From: Thalassovita mediterranea | GTDB taxonomy: Bacteria > Pseudomonadota > Alphaproteobacteria > Caulobacterales > Hyphomonadaceae | DNA length: 64,000 nucleotides | Reading direction: 5' to 3' | Assembly: GCA_019448215.1 (NCBI GenBank) | Contig: CP080408.1 | Coordinates: 2,914,001 to 2,978,000 of the forward strand | In this document: piece after piece, positions 17,202-25,324 of the stretch | Numbering within the stretch: position 1 is the first letter of the stretch | Layout of the letters: each line of letters opens with the position of its first letter | Program-made: the position numbers and the translations under genes | Notes under the pieces: generated by a model | Told to the model about the DNA's origin: nothing | What the model saw: the letters and a program-made list of their open reading frames with translations, nothing else | Database searches by the model: none

Positions 17202-18308
17202 TCAGGCCAGTCGGTTTTTCTGCCAGTGATCGAGGGGATCGTTCTGCGGTGACGCCGGAAGGCCGAGCGCAGAGCGATTGCCCTCTTCCGCGCGCACAAA
17301 GCTGATCGTGAATGTCGTGCCGAGCGGACCAGTTTCGCGCTCCACCGTCGCATCGAGACTATGGGTCAGGCTGGACACGATCATCGAGCCGATGCCCTTG
17401 CGGCCCTCGGCATCTGTTTCCTCGATACCCACGCCGTCATCAGACACGCTGACCGTTACCCGGTCATCATCGCAACATTCCATGACGAGGTTGATGCGCC
17501 CCGCTGCACGCCCCTTGAAGGCGTACTTGCAGGCATTGATCATGAGTTCGGTGACCGCGAGACAGAGCGAGACGGCCTGGCTCACTGCGAGCACGACGAC
17601 ACCTGTCTTGCGGGTCTTCAGGACGATGTTCTGCTTGGCAGAGAAGGTATCGACAATCTGCTTGCAAAGGTCTGGCAGAAGGTAGGAACAGTCCACCCAG
17701 TCATGAGTGCCGAGCTCATAGAGGCTGCGGTGCGTGGCTGTGATCACGTCGATCCGGCGGCGCGCGGCATCCAGCGCCTCGCGCGCGTCTGCATCCTCAA
17801 CCGTGCGCATGTGCATGGCAACGAGCGAAGAGACGACCTGCAGGCTGTTCCTGACGCGGTGGTTCACCTCGTAGAGCAGCGTTTCCTTGACTTCGAGCGC
17901 TTCCTTGAGCTTGTGCTCGGCGTGATAGCGGGCGGTCTCATCGCGCATTGTGAGCACAGAGGCGACCTGCGTGCCGTCACTACCAAAGACAGGCCGTGCG
18001 GTGCCGACGGCAATAACGATGGAACCGTCAGGCCGTCGGATCTTCCATGGCGCGTCTGTTACGGTACGCGCCTCTTTGACCGCGAGCGTGAGCGGCAGCT
18101 TCTCCGGCGGATAAGGCTCCTCGTCCAGCGTCAGTAGCTGGTAGCTGTCGCTGTAGTCATCGGGCTCAACATCCAGCTTGCTACGTCCATGAATGACTTC
18201 GGCAGCGCGATTGACCGTAACGATCTTGCCATCCCTGTCGGCAAGGATGATGCCCTCTCCGAGTTGATCGAGCACGGCGAGCTGGATTTTCTCTCGATTG
18301 TTCTCCAA
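17202..18308 (-). CDS. PAS-HisKA_2 sensor histidine kinase
   Basis: A 368-residue soluble kinase with no membrane segment: PAS domain (about 8-125, with GEGIILADRDGKIV and the FGSDGTQVASVLTMRDET end), HisKA_2 dimerisation domain with phospho-acceptor H150 in EVNHRVRNSLQ, and HATPase_c (N box ELMINACKYAF, G1 DDGVGI, G2 GIGSMIV). Kinases of this HisKA_2/HWE class in Alphaproteobacteria often feed the PhyR-NepR-EcfG general stress response; no such partner is in the window, so the pathway is unknown. The PAS ligand is not evident (no LOV cysteine motif). The gene is convergent with the helicase gene, 10 bases apart. Confidence 0.9.
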   Translation of the reverse strand: MENNREKIQLAVLDQLGEGIILADRDGKIVTVNRAAEVIHGRSKLDVEPDDYSDSYQLLTLDEEPYPPEKLPLTLAVKEARTVTDAPWKIRRPDGSIVIAVGTARPVFGSDGTQVASVLTMRDETARYHAEHKLKEALEVKETLLYEVNHRVRNSLQVVSSLVAMHMRTVEDADAREALDAARRRIDVITATHRSLYELGTHDWVDCSYLLPDLCKQIVDTFSAKQNIVLKTRKTGVVVLAVSQAVSLCLAVTELMINACKYAFKGRAAGRINLVMECCDDDRVTVSVSDDGVGIEETDAEGRKGIGSMIVSSLTHSLDATVERETGPLGTTFTISFVRAEEGNRSALGLPASPQNDPLDHWQKNRLA

Positions 18309-18388
18309 GCGGCGGAATCCTTATGCCAGTGCCGTGAGATAGAACAGCATCCAGCGGAAATTAAAATAGTGAAACTACCTGTGCGCGC

Positions 18389-18418
18389 AAAAAAGGGCCA
18401 AAACTATCGTTCCGGCCC
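18389..18418 (-). terminator. Rho-independent terminator of the aldehyde dehydrogenase gene
   Basis: Read on the reverse strand, a 5-bp GGGCC/GGCCC stem (18414-18418 with 18395-18399) is followed by six T (18394-18389). A wider GTGCGC/GCGCAC pair (18381-18386 with 18424-18429) encloses it. It lies 27 bases after the dehydrogenase stop. Confidence 0.7.
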
Positions 18419-18444
18419 ATCTCTGCGCACAGTTCACGCTCCAC

Positions 18445-19878
18445 CTATTTTTTGAGGCGTCCAGCGACTAGTTTGCGATACTTTTCGCCATAAGGCGGGC
18501 GCGCAATTGCCATCAGGTCCGCGCCAACCTGTGTGTAGACGGACTTGCGATGGCTGAACTCGCGGAAGCCATCGACGCCGTGATAGCTGCCCATGCCGGA
18601 CGGACCGACGCCGCCAAATGGCAGGTCTTCCTGCGCGACGTGGAAGATCACGTCATTCACGGTGACGCCGCCTGAAGTCGTGTTGTTCAGGACGTGCTCG
18701 CGCTCATCTGCGTCCTGGCCGAAATAGTAAAGGCCAAGCGGGCGTGGATGGGCGTTGATATAGTCCACGGCTTCCTGGGTAGAGCCATAGGTCTTGATCG
18801 GCAGGATCGGGCCAAAGATTTCATCCTGCATAACCTTCATGTCGTCCGTCGGGTCGACGATGATTGTCGGCGCAATCTTATGATGCGGCTGCTGGGTGAG
18901 GTCTTCCTGCTTCGGGTTGAGATCAATGACTTCTGCGCCCTTGGAACGCGCATCGTCGATATAGCTGTTGAGACGCTCAAAATGCCGCTGGTTGATGACG
19001 GAGGTGTAGTCATCATTATCCTTGAGGCCGGATGGGAACATGCTTTCAACAGAGGCGCTGGCGGCCTTGATGAAGTCCTGCGTCTTGTCCTTCGGCACAA
19101 AGGCATAGTCCGGCGCGAGGCAGATCTGGCCGGCATTGAGCGTCTTGCCCGCCATGATGCGCTTGGCAGCTTTTTCGAGGTCTGCCGATTCGCCAAGGAT
19201 GACCGGCGACTTGCCGCCCAGCTCAAGCGTCAGAGGCACGAGGTTATCGGCCGCCGCGCGCATGACGTGGTAAGCGATCGAGGTCGCGCCGGTGAAAAGG
19301 AGATGGTCGAAGGCGAGCTTCGAGAAGGCCGCGCCGACATCTGGCCCACCGGTCACGACAGCAACCTCCTCTTCTGAATAATACTCTGCAAGGAGCTGCT
19401 TCATCAGCTCGGATGTGCGCTCTGTGAATTCAGACGGCTTGATCATGGTGCGGTTGCCAGCCGCGAACACGCCAGCAAGCGGCGTGAAGGTGAGGTTCAC
19501 CGGGAAGTTCCAGGGGCTGATAACGCCGATCACGCCTTTTGGCTGGTACTGGATACGCGCCTTGGCACCGAAGAGGCCGAGCGGGAAATCGGTCGAGCGC
19601 TTCTCTGGCTTCATCCATGATTTGACATGCTTCTTGGCATGCTTGAGCGCGCCGATGGAGCCTGCAATATCGGTGAAGTTGGACTGATCGACGGAACGAT
19701 GGCCAAAATCTTCGCGCATCGCTTCGTTCAGCTTGTCGCCATGGGTCGCGAGGAGATCGATTGAACGATCCAGCCAGTCAATCCGCTTTTCGACAGAGGG
19801 AATGCCATCGCGCAAATGCGCAGCTTTCTGTTTTGCGAGGATTGTACCGAGCTCGCCTGGTCCGCCTTCAAGTGCCAT
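18445..19878 (-). CDS. Coniferyl-aldehyde-dehydrogenase-like aldehyde dehydrogenase
   Basis: A 477-residue NAD(P)-dependent aldehyde dehydrogenase. Catalytic Cys253 lies in NAGQICLAP, Glu219 in LELGGKSP and the oxyanion Asn124 in SPWNF; the C-terminal PFGGVGPSGMGSYHG segment is typical. The pattern resembles the coniferyl aldehyde dehydrogenase/class 3 branch, which acts on aromatic or fatty aldehydes, and these enzymes often carry a C-terminal membrane-associating tail; here the end is basic (GEKYRKLVAGRLKK). Its own terminator follows and AGGAGG precedes the ATG. Divergent from the enoyl-CoA hydratase gene. Exact substrate uncertain. Confidence 0.88.
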   Translation of the reverse strand: MALEGGPGELGTILAKQKAAHLRDGIPSVEKRIDWLDRSIDLLATHGDKLNEAMREDFGHRSVDQSNFTDIAGSIGALKHAKKHVKSWMKPEKRSTDFPLGLFGAKARIQYQPKGVIGVISPWNFPVNLTFTPLAGVFAAGNRTMIKPSEFTERTSELMKQLLAEYYSEEEVAVVTGGPDVGAAFSKLAFDHLLFTGATSIAYHVMRAAADNLVPLTLELGGKSPVILGESADLEKAAKRIMAGKTLNAGQICLAPDYAFVPKDKTQDFIKAASASVESMFPSGLKDNDDYTSVINQRHFERLNSYIDDARSKGAEVIDLNPKQEDLTQQPHHKIAPTIIVDPTDDMKVMQDEIFGPILPIKTYGSTQEAVDYINAHPRPLGLYYFGQDADEREHVLNNTTSGGVTVNDVIFHVAQEDLPFGGVGPSGMGSYHGVDGFREFSHRKSVYTQVGADLMAIARPPYGEKYRKLVAGRLKK

Positions 19879-20022
19879 GATTTCCTCCTAGACCCATATG
19901 ATTAGAGCGCAGTGTACCGGAACTGGCGCCCAATCCAAAGATTGCCCCGGCGTCACGGTTTTTGCGGTCCTCACAGCACGCTACAGTCGCCGTCAAATCT
20001 CACAGGAGGAGGAAGAGCTGCG

Positions 20023-20811
20023 ATGAGCTTTGAGAAGATCACTTACGAGGTCCAGGACGATATCGCGATCATCGCGTTCAACGATCCGAAGACGATGAAT
20101 GCCGCCGGTGTCGACACTGTCGACGAGATGAGCCTGGCGCTGGAAAAAGCCGGTGATGCTGCGCGCTGCACGATCATCACCGCCAATGGTCGGGGCTTCT
20201 GCTCTGGCGCGAACCTTTCCGGCAATATGGGCGGCGCAAAGTCCGAGCGTAAGCCGGATGCGGGCCGTGAACTGGACCGGCTGTACAATCCCTTCATCAA
20301 GGCGATCCGCACCCATCCCCACCCAGTCATCACAGCTGTGAATGGCGCGGCGGCTGGCGTTGGCTGCTCCATAGCTCTGGCAGGCGACTTCATTGTCGCG
20401 GCAGAGAGCGCCTATTTCCTTCAGGCCTTCCGCCGCATCGGCCTCGTACCGGATGGTGGCTCGACCTATCTCCTCACCCGCGCGATTGGCCGTGCCCGCG
20501 CCATGGAAATGACCCTGTTCGGCGAGAAGATACCTGCCGCTCAAGCGCTCGAATGGGGGCTCGTCAACCGTGTCGTTTCGGATGACACCCTGCTCGACGA
20601 AGCCAAGAAATATGCCAAGCAGCTGTCAGATGGCCCGACCACGGCGCTGGCCCTGATCCGTGACCTGATCTGGCAGGCCGAAGACAATGACTTCGACGCC
20701 CAGCTTCAGGCCGAACGCTTTGCACAGCGCACGGCTGGCCGCTCACCGGACTTTGCAGAGGGCGTGAAAGCATTCCTCGAAAAGCGCCCGGCAGACTTCA
20801 AGAAAGCCTAA
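20023..20811 (+). CDS. Enoyl-CoA hydratase/isomerase family protein (PaaG-like)
   Basis: A 262-residue crotonase-fold enzyme. Oxyanion-hole segments FCSGANL (59-65) and GAAAGVGCSIALAGD (108-122) are intact. Where hydratases carry a catalytic Glu, this protein has Asp144 in LVPDGGSTYLL, the arrangement of PaaG-type enoyl-CoA isomerases, so an isomerase role is more likely than hydration. The start at 20023 follows a strong AGGAGGAGGAAG (20004-20015); the open frame further upstream lacks coding character. Its terminator lies inside the end of the convergent DUF3253 gene. Probably works with the nearby acyl-CoA dehydrogenases in fatty or aromatic acid breakdown. Confidence 0.88.
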   Translation: MSFEKITYEVQDDIAIIAFNDPKTMNAAGVDTVDEMSLALEKAGDAARCTIITANGRGFCSGANLSGNMGGAKSERKPDAGRELDRLYNPFIKAIRTHPHPVITAVNGAAAGVGCSIALAGDFIVAAESAYFLQAFRRIGLVPDGGSTYLLTRAIGRARAMEMTLFGEKIPAAQALEWGLVNRVVSDDTLLDEAKKYAKQLSDGPTTALALIRDLIWQAEDNDFDAQLQAERFAQRTAGRSPDFAEGVKAFLEKRPADFKKA

Positions 20812-20818
20812 GCGCGCA

Positions 20819-21094
20819 CTATTCCGTACCCGGAAGACCGAGCCGGTAGACCCCCTTGAAATCGTGGGGGTCTACCGGCTTTCCTTTTCTGTAGATCGCG
20901 ATCTGACCTGCATCGGCAAGCTTCACCGCGCGCACGCGGATCTCACCCATAAGCTGCTGCCAGTTCTCGTCACGCTTGGCGCGGGCAACTTCAGACGGAC
21001 AGACCGTCTTTTCTGCGCCGCGCTCAGACACGAGTTCGACGATCAGCTCATCGAGTGAAGCCTTCTGGCGACGCTTGCGGTCGTCCTCGCTCAC
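20819..21094 (-). CDS. DUF3253 protein
   Basis: A 91-residue DUF3253 protein: the PSEVARAKRDENWQQLM segment and the RVRAVKLADAGQIAIYRKGKPVDP segment match the family, a small winged-helix-like fold of unknown function. The GTG start at 21094 overlaps the stop of the serine hydrolase gene (GTGA), so the two are translationally coupled; longer in-frame starts would run inside the hydrolase gene. The coding 3' end carries a perfect 15-bp inverted repeat which appears to serve as terminator for the opposite-strand enoyl-CoA hydratase gene. Confidence 0.82.
   Translation of the reverse strand: MSEDDRKRRQKASLDELIVELVSERGAEKTVCPSEVARAKRDENWQQLMGEIRVRAVKLADAGQIAIYRKGKPVDPHDFKGVYRLGLPGTE
20841..20891 (+). 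terminator. Strong hairpin terminator of the enoyl-CoA hydratase gene, inside DUF3253 coding sequence
   Basis: A perfect 15-bp stem (20841-20855 AGCCGGTAGACCCCC with 20866-20880 GGGGGTCTACCGGCT), a 10-base loop and a following TTCCTTTTCT tract on the plus strand. It begins 29 bases after the plus-strand stop codon yet is fully inside the reverse-strand DUF3253 gene, where it encodes about residues 70-84. Confidence 0.8.
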
Positions 21095-22329
21095 CACTCG
21101 ATGGCTGCGTAAGCGAGTTGCTGGAACTGCGGACGAAGCGGATAGCAACCTGACGGGATCATCTGCGTCGCCTGGATCGCGATCATCTCTTCTTCATAGT
21201 CGATCCAGAAGAAGGTGTTGGCGAGACCGCCCCAGCTGAACGTGCCGATCGAGCCGGGCTGCATGGAATCGGCGACATTGACGATCGTGCTGCCACCCAG
21301 GCCGAAGCCATTTCCTTCCATGCGCGCCTCAGAGAAGGTCTTGTCACCCATCTGCTTGATCGTGCGATTGTCCGGCAGGTGGTTCATGCGCATGAACTCA
21401 ACCGTCTTGGGGCTGAGCAGGCGCGTGCCGTGAAGCGCGCCGCCATGTAGCAGCATCAGGCAGAACTTGTGATAGTCCCGCAGCGTGGAGACAAGTCCGC
21501 CGCCAGCATTGAGAAGCGGCGGCTGATGGCGGTAGGCACGTGAGGCCTCCCCTTTGCCATCGCTCTCGCTGATCTTGCCGGTCTGCGGGTCGCGTGAGTA
21601 GCAGGCCATGAGACGATGGATCTTCTCCTTCGGCACGAAGAAGTCGGTATCGACCATGCCGAGCGGCTCGAAGATCCGCTCACGGAAGAACTCGTCCAGC
21701 TTCATTCCTGACGCAACTTCGACGACGCGGCCGAGCACGTCGGTGGAATGGCTATAGTTCCAGCGCGTGCCGGGCGAGAAGAGAAGCGGCAGCTTTGCCA
21801 GCCGCTTGCACATTTCTTCGAGGCTCTCATCAGGGCGTGCAATCTTCTCACGCCGATAGAGGGCGTCGACCTCATGCTGCATCAGGAAGCCGTAGGTCAG
21901 CCCTGATGTGTGCGTAAAGAGGTCACGTATCTCCATCGGGCGGAGGGGTTTGCGGGTCTCATAATCGTCGACCGTCCCCTTCACCCACATTTCGGTGTCG
22001 GCAAACTCGGGAATGTAATTGTGCACCGGATGATCGAGGCGGAGCTTGCTCTCTTCGAAGAGCATCATGGCTGCAACCGATGTGATCGGCTTGGTCATCG
22101 AGTAGATGCGGAAAATGGTATCCGGCCCGATCGGATCGCCGCCATCAAGCTCATCGCGTCCGCGATAGGCTTCGTGCACGATCTGACCGTTGCGCGAAAT
22201 CAGCGTTGCCACACAAGGCAGCTTGCCGGTGTCGAGGTAATTGTCGGCGAAGAATTCGGGAATCCGTTTCAGCCGCTCTTCATTCAGGCCGACATCCGAC
22301 GCCTGAATTCCATCTTCATTCTCTGTCAT
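21091..22329 (-). CDS. Serine hydrolase, class C beta-lactamase/esterase fold
   Basis: A 412-residue protein of the beta-lactamase/D-alanyl-D-alanine carboxypeptidase (COG1680) family. The nucleophile motif SxxK is S77-M-T-K80; the second motif is Y192-S-H194 instead of YxN, common in the EstB-like esterases. No signal peptide, which argues for a cytosolic esterase/lactonase rather than a wall enzyme or true beta-lactamase. It is coupled to the downstream DUF3253 gene by a GTGA overlap and follows an acyl-CoA dehydrogenase gene on the same strand at 35 bases. Confidence 0.87.
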   Translation of the reverse strand: MTENEDGIQASDVGLNEERLKRIPEFFADNYLDTGKLPCVATLISRNGQIVHEAYRGRDELDGGDPIGPDTIFRIYSMTKPITSVAAMMLFEESKLRLDHPVHNYIPEFADTEMWVKGTVDDYETRKPLRPMEIRDLFTHTSGLTYGFLMQHEVDALYRREKIARPDESLEEMCKRLAKLPLLFSPGTRWNYSHSTDVLGRVVEVASGMKLDEFFRERIFEPLGMVDTDFFVPKEKIHRLMACYSRDPQTGKISESDGKGEASRAYRHQPPLLNAGGGLVSTLRDYHKFCLMLLHGGALHGTRLLSPKTVEFMRMNHLPDNRTIKQMGDKTFSEARMEGNGFGLGGSTIVNVADSMQPGSIGTFSWGGLANTFFWIDYEEEMIAIQATQMIPSGCYPLRPQFQQLAYAAIEW

Positions 22330-22363
22330 CTTGTCCGCTTCCTTCCCGCGCCTTTAGGCCTGC

Positions 22364-23524
22364 CTAGAGTTGGTCAGCCATTGCCGCACGTTTCAGCTCT
22401 CGTGCGATAATGATCTGCTGAATCTGGCTCGTGCCTTCGTACAGACGGAAGATGCGGGCGTCACGGTAAAACCGCTCAATGCCGTAATCGCTGATATAAC
22501 CAGCCCCGCCGAAGACCTGAACGGCGCGGTCTGCGACCCGGCCATTTGCTTCGGTTGCAAACAGTTTTGCCGACGATGCGAGAATGGTCACATTCTCACC
22601 AGCATCGCGTTTGCGAGCGGCATCGAGGATCATGCAGCGCGCGGCATAGGTCTCAGCCTGACTGTCGGCCAGCAGCGCCTGGATCAGCTGGTGATCGATG
22701 ATCGGCTTGCCGCCCTGCACACGCTCGCTCGCATAGGTCACCATTTCCTTGATCAGGCGTTCGGACATCCCCGTCGCCACAGCGGAAATATGCAGGCGGC
22801 CTTTGTCGAGCACGCTCATCGCGACCTTGAAGCCCTCGCCTTCTTCGCCAATCAGATTCTCGACTGGCACGCGGGCGTCTTCAAAGATCACGTCACAGAC
22901 ATGGGCGCCCTGCTGACCCATCTTCTTCTCTGGCTGGCCTACGCTGACGCCTGGCGTGTTGCGCTCAACCACGAAGGCGGAAACGCCCTTGGGCCCATTA
23001 ACATCCGGCGCGGTGCGCGCCATGACCGTGAAGAGATCAGCCTTGTTCGCATTGGTGATGTAGCGCTTGGTGCCGTTGAGAACATAGTGGTCACCGTCGC
23101 GAATGGCTTTCGTCGTCAGGCTGCCTGCGTCCGAGCCTGCACCCGGTTCCGTCAACGCAAAACTCGAAATCAGATCACCGGATGCGATGCCGGGCAGCCA
23201 TTTGTCCTTCTGCTCTGGCGTGCCGAACAGGACCAGCGCCTGCGACCCGATACCGATATTGGTGCCCGCGACAGAGCGGAAAGCCGGAGAGGTGCGGCCA
23301 AGCTCCAGCGCGACAAGGCATTCGGTTTCCATATCGAGGCCAAGTCCGCCGAATTCTTCAGGAACGGCGAGACCGAACAGGCCGAGCTGCTTCATCTCGT
23401 CGACGATTTCCTGCGGCACCTCATCAGTTTCACCGACCTGGTTTTCCAGCGGAATACACTTTTCGCTCACGAAACGGCGTACTTGGTCGATCAGCGCCTG
23501 ACGAATTTCGGCATCAAAAGCCAT
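22364..23524 (-). CDS. Acyl-CoA dehydrogenase
   Basis: A 386-residue FAD enzyme that introduces the alpha,beta double bond into acyl-CoA. Seen: the flavin-contacting ALTEPGAGSD and KRYITNA segments, the PxxNLIGEEGEGF hinge, and the C-terminal catalytic Glu in RLYEGTSQIQ. Start at ATG 23524 because AAGGGAGA lies 7-8 bases upstream; ATG 23530 is too close to that site, and the long extension to 23707 runs into the divergent thioesterase gene. First gene of a reverse-strand set with the serine hydrolase and DUF3253. Chain-length preference not readable. Confidence 0.92.
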   Translation of the reverse strand: MAFDAEIRQALIDQVRRFVSEKCIPLENQVGETDEVPQEIVDEMKQLGLFGLAVPEEFGGLGLDMETECLVALELGRTSPAFRSVAGTNIGIGSQALVLFGTPEQKDKWLPGIASGDLISSFALTEPGAGSDAGSLTTKAIRDGDHYVLNGTKRYITNANKADLFTVMARTAPDVNGPKGVSAFVVERNTPGVSVGQPEKKMGQQGAHVCDVIFEDARVPVENLIGEEGEGFKVAMSVLDKGRLHISAVATGMSERLIKEMVTYASERVQGGKPIIDHQLIQALLADSQAETYAARCMILDAARKRDAGENVTILASSAKLFATEANGRVADRAVQVFGGAGYISDYGIERFYRDARIFRLYEGTSQIQQIIIARELKRAAMADQL

Positions 23525-23658
23525 CTTCATTCTCCCTTCCGGTTTCCGGTCAACATAGGCTTTGATGGGAGTTCTGTCGAAGGGCAAGCCCCGCGTCGCT
23601 TGGCAGCAGGGCTCAGCGGCGTTTAGGACAGGTCGAGAAGAAATTAGCGGAGGAATCG

Positions 23659-24093
23659 ATGGTAACCGGAGAAGTGTGCGAGACCGGAGAATTCCAAGGC
23701 TGGTCAACCTGGCCGGATGAGCCGTTCGAGTTTGAAACGGCAGGCCCGTTCTATTTCCGCGTCGACGAGAAAGGCCCGGTCGCGGCCTTTCGGGCAGAAC
23801 GCAAGCATATGAACAAGGGCGGCGTCGTACATGGCGGCTGCCTGATGGCCTTCGCGGACTTCTCGCTCTTCGCCATCGCGCACGAACAGCTCGAAGGCGA
23901 ATACGGCGTGACCGTCGCCTTTACGTCCGAATTCCTGTCGGGCCCGGCCGAAGGCGCTTACATCGAAGCGCGAGGCGAAGTTCTCCGGTCCGGTCGTAAC
24001 CTGACTTTTGTGCGGGGCCTGATCACGGGCGACGGCAAGGCATGCCTGAACTTTTCAGGCACGATCATGCGCCGCCCGCTAAAGCAGGACTGA
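23659..24093 (+). CDS. PaaI/YdiI-type hotdog-fold thioesterase
   Basis: A 144-residue single hotdog-domain protein. The HMNKGGVVHGGCLMAFADFSL segment (about 50-70) carries the HGG motif and Asp67-like catalytic acid typical of PaaI-type acyl-CoA thioesterases. GGAGG lies just before the ATG. It sits alone on the plus strand between two acyl-CoA dehydrogenase genes and its stop codon abuts the stop of the convergent one (TGATCA). Substrate presumably an acyl-CoA of the same pathway; inference from position only. Confidence 0.85.
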   Translation: MVTGEVCETGEFQGWSTWPDEPFEFETAGPFYFRVDEKGPVAAFRAERKHMNKGGVVHGGCLMAFADFSLFAIAHEQLEGEYGVTVAFTSEFLSGPAEGAYIEARGEVLRSGRNLTFVRGLITGDGKACLNFSGTIMRRPLKQD

Positions 24094-25266
24094 TCAGTAG
24101 CTCTTCGGCAGGCCGAGCACGCGTTCTGCGATGAAATTGAGGATCATCTCACGGCTGACCGGCGCGATGCGGGCAAGCATGGCTTCGCGCATATAGCGTT
24201 CGACGTGATACTCCTTGGCGTAGCCCATGCCGCCATGGCTGAGGACCGCTGTCTCACACGCCTTGAAGCCTGCTTCAGTGCCGAGCAGCTTGGCGGCGTT
24301 CGCCTCTGCCCCGCAATCGACGCCCTGATCGTAGAGACCGGCTGCCTTGTAGGCGAGAAGCTCTGCGGCTTTCAGTTCTGCCCAGCGCTGGGCGAGCGGG
24401 TGCTGGATGCCCTGGTTCTGGCCGATCGGACGGCCGAAGACGACACGCTCCTTGGCATAGGTGGTGGCCCGCTCAAGCGCTGCGAAGCCGAGGCCAACTG
24501 ATTCCACCGCAAAGAGCACGCGTTCAGGGTTGAGCCCCTGGAGGAGGTATTTGAAGCCCTGCCCCTCTTCGCCAATGAGGTGCTCTTTCGGCACTTCGAG
24601 GCCATCGAGATAGAGCATGTTACACTCGACCGCCTTGCGGCCCATTTTCGGGATTGGCTTGGCGTCGATCTTGCCGCGATCAAAGTCGGTGTAGAAGAGT
24701 GAGAGGCCGAGATAGGGCTTCGACGCCTGATCCTTTGGCGTGGTGCGCGCAATGATCAGGATCTTGTCAGCGCGCTGCGCGCCCGTCGTCCAGATCTTGC
24801 GGCCATTGATGGTGTAGCCGGTATTCGTCCGCTCAGCCCTGGTTTCGAGGCTGGAAGTGTCGAGGCCGGAGTTCGGCTCCGTCACGGCAAAACACATCTT
24901 CTCTTCACCCGAGATGATACGCGGCAGGTTTTCCTGCTTCTGCTCAGGCGTGCCGAACTTTTCGAGCGGCTTTGGACCAAAGATGTTGAGGTGAATGGCA
25001 GAGGCGCCTGAATAACCGGCGCCAGAGCGCGTGACGGTCTGCATCACAAGGGCTGCTTCCGTCAGGCCCAATCCCGCACCGCCATATTCTTCCGGGAAAG
25101 CAACACCGAGCCAGCCGCCCTTTGCCATGGCGTCACAGAACTCCTCCGGCCAGTCGCCAGTCTCGTCTGTCTTGGCCCAGTAATCCTCGCCGAACTGGCT
25201 GCAGGTCTTCTCGACCGCATCCCGGATGGCAAGCTGGTCTTCCGTCATTTCACCGATCGAATGCAT
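24094..25266 (-). CDS. Acyl-CoA dehydrogenase, divergent C-terminus
   Basis: A 390-residue acyl-CoA dehydrogenase-fold protein with the usual VTEPNSGLDTS and GRKIWTTGA flavin segments and the HLIGEEGQGFKYLL hinge. At the C-terminus the position of the catalytic EGT motif reads ARIAPVSREMIL, so the canonical general base is missing; some family members place the Glu elsewhere, so activity is not excluded. ATG 25266 is chosen because GAGGAGGAAGAG lies a few bases upstream; the frame is open to 25407 without coding character. Reverse-strand neighbour of the thiO-like gene. Confidence 0.88.
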   Translation of the reverse strand: MHSIGEMTEDQLAIRDAVEKTCSQFGEDYWAKTDETGDWPEEFCDAMAKGGWLGVAFPEEYGGAGLGLTEAALVMQTVTRSGAGYSGASAIHLNIFGPKPLEKFGTPEQKQENLPRIISGEEKMCFAVTEPNSGLDTSSLETRAERTNTGYTINGRKIWTTGAQRADKILIIARTTPKDQASKPYLGLSLFYTDFDRGKIDAKPIPKMGRKAVECNMLYLDGLEVPKEHLIGEEGQGFKYLLQGLNPERVLFAVESVGLGFAALERATTYAKERVVFGRPIGQNQGIQHPLAQRWAELKAAELLAYKAAGLYDQGVDCGAEANAAKLLGTEAGFKACETAVLSHGGMGYAKEYHVERYMREAMLARIAPVSREMILNFIAERVLGLPKSY

Positions 25267-25324
25267 ATCTCTCTTCCTCCTCGAACCGCCCTGTCTAAAC
25301 ATGGCGCGGTCGTTTGAACCAGTG

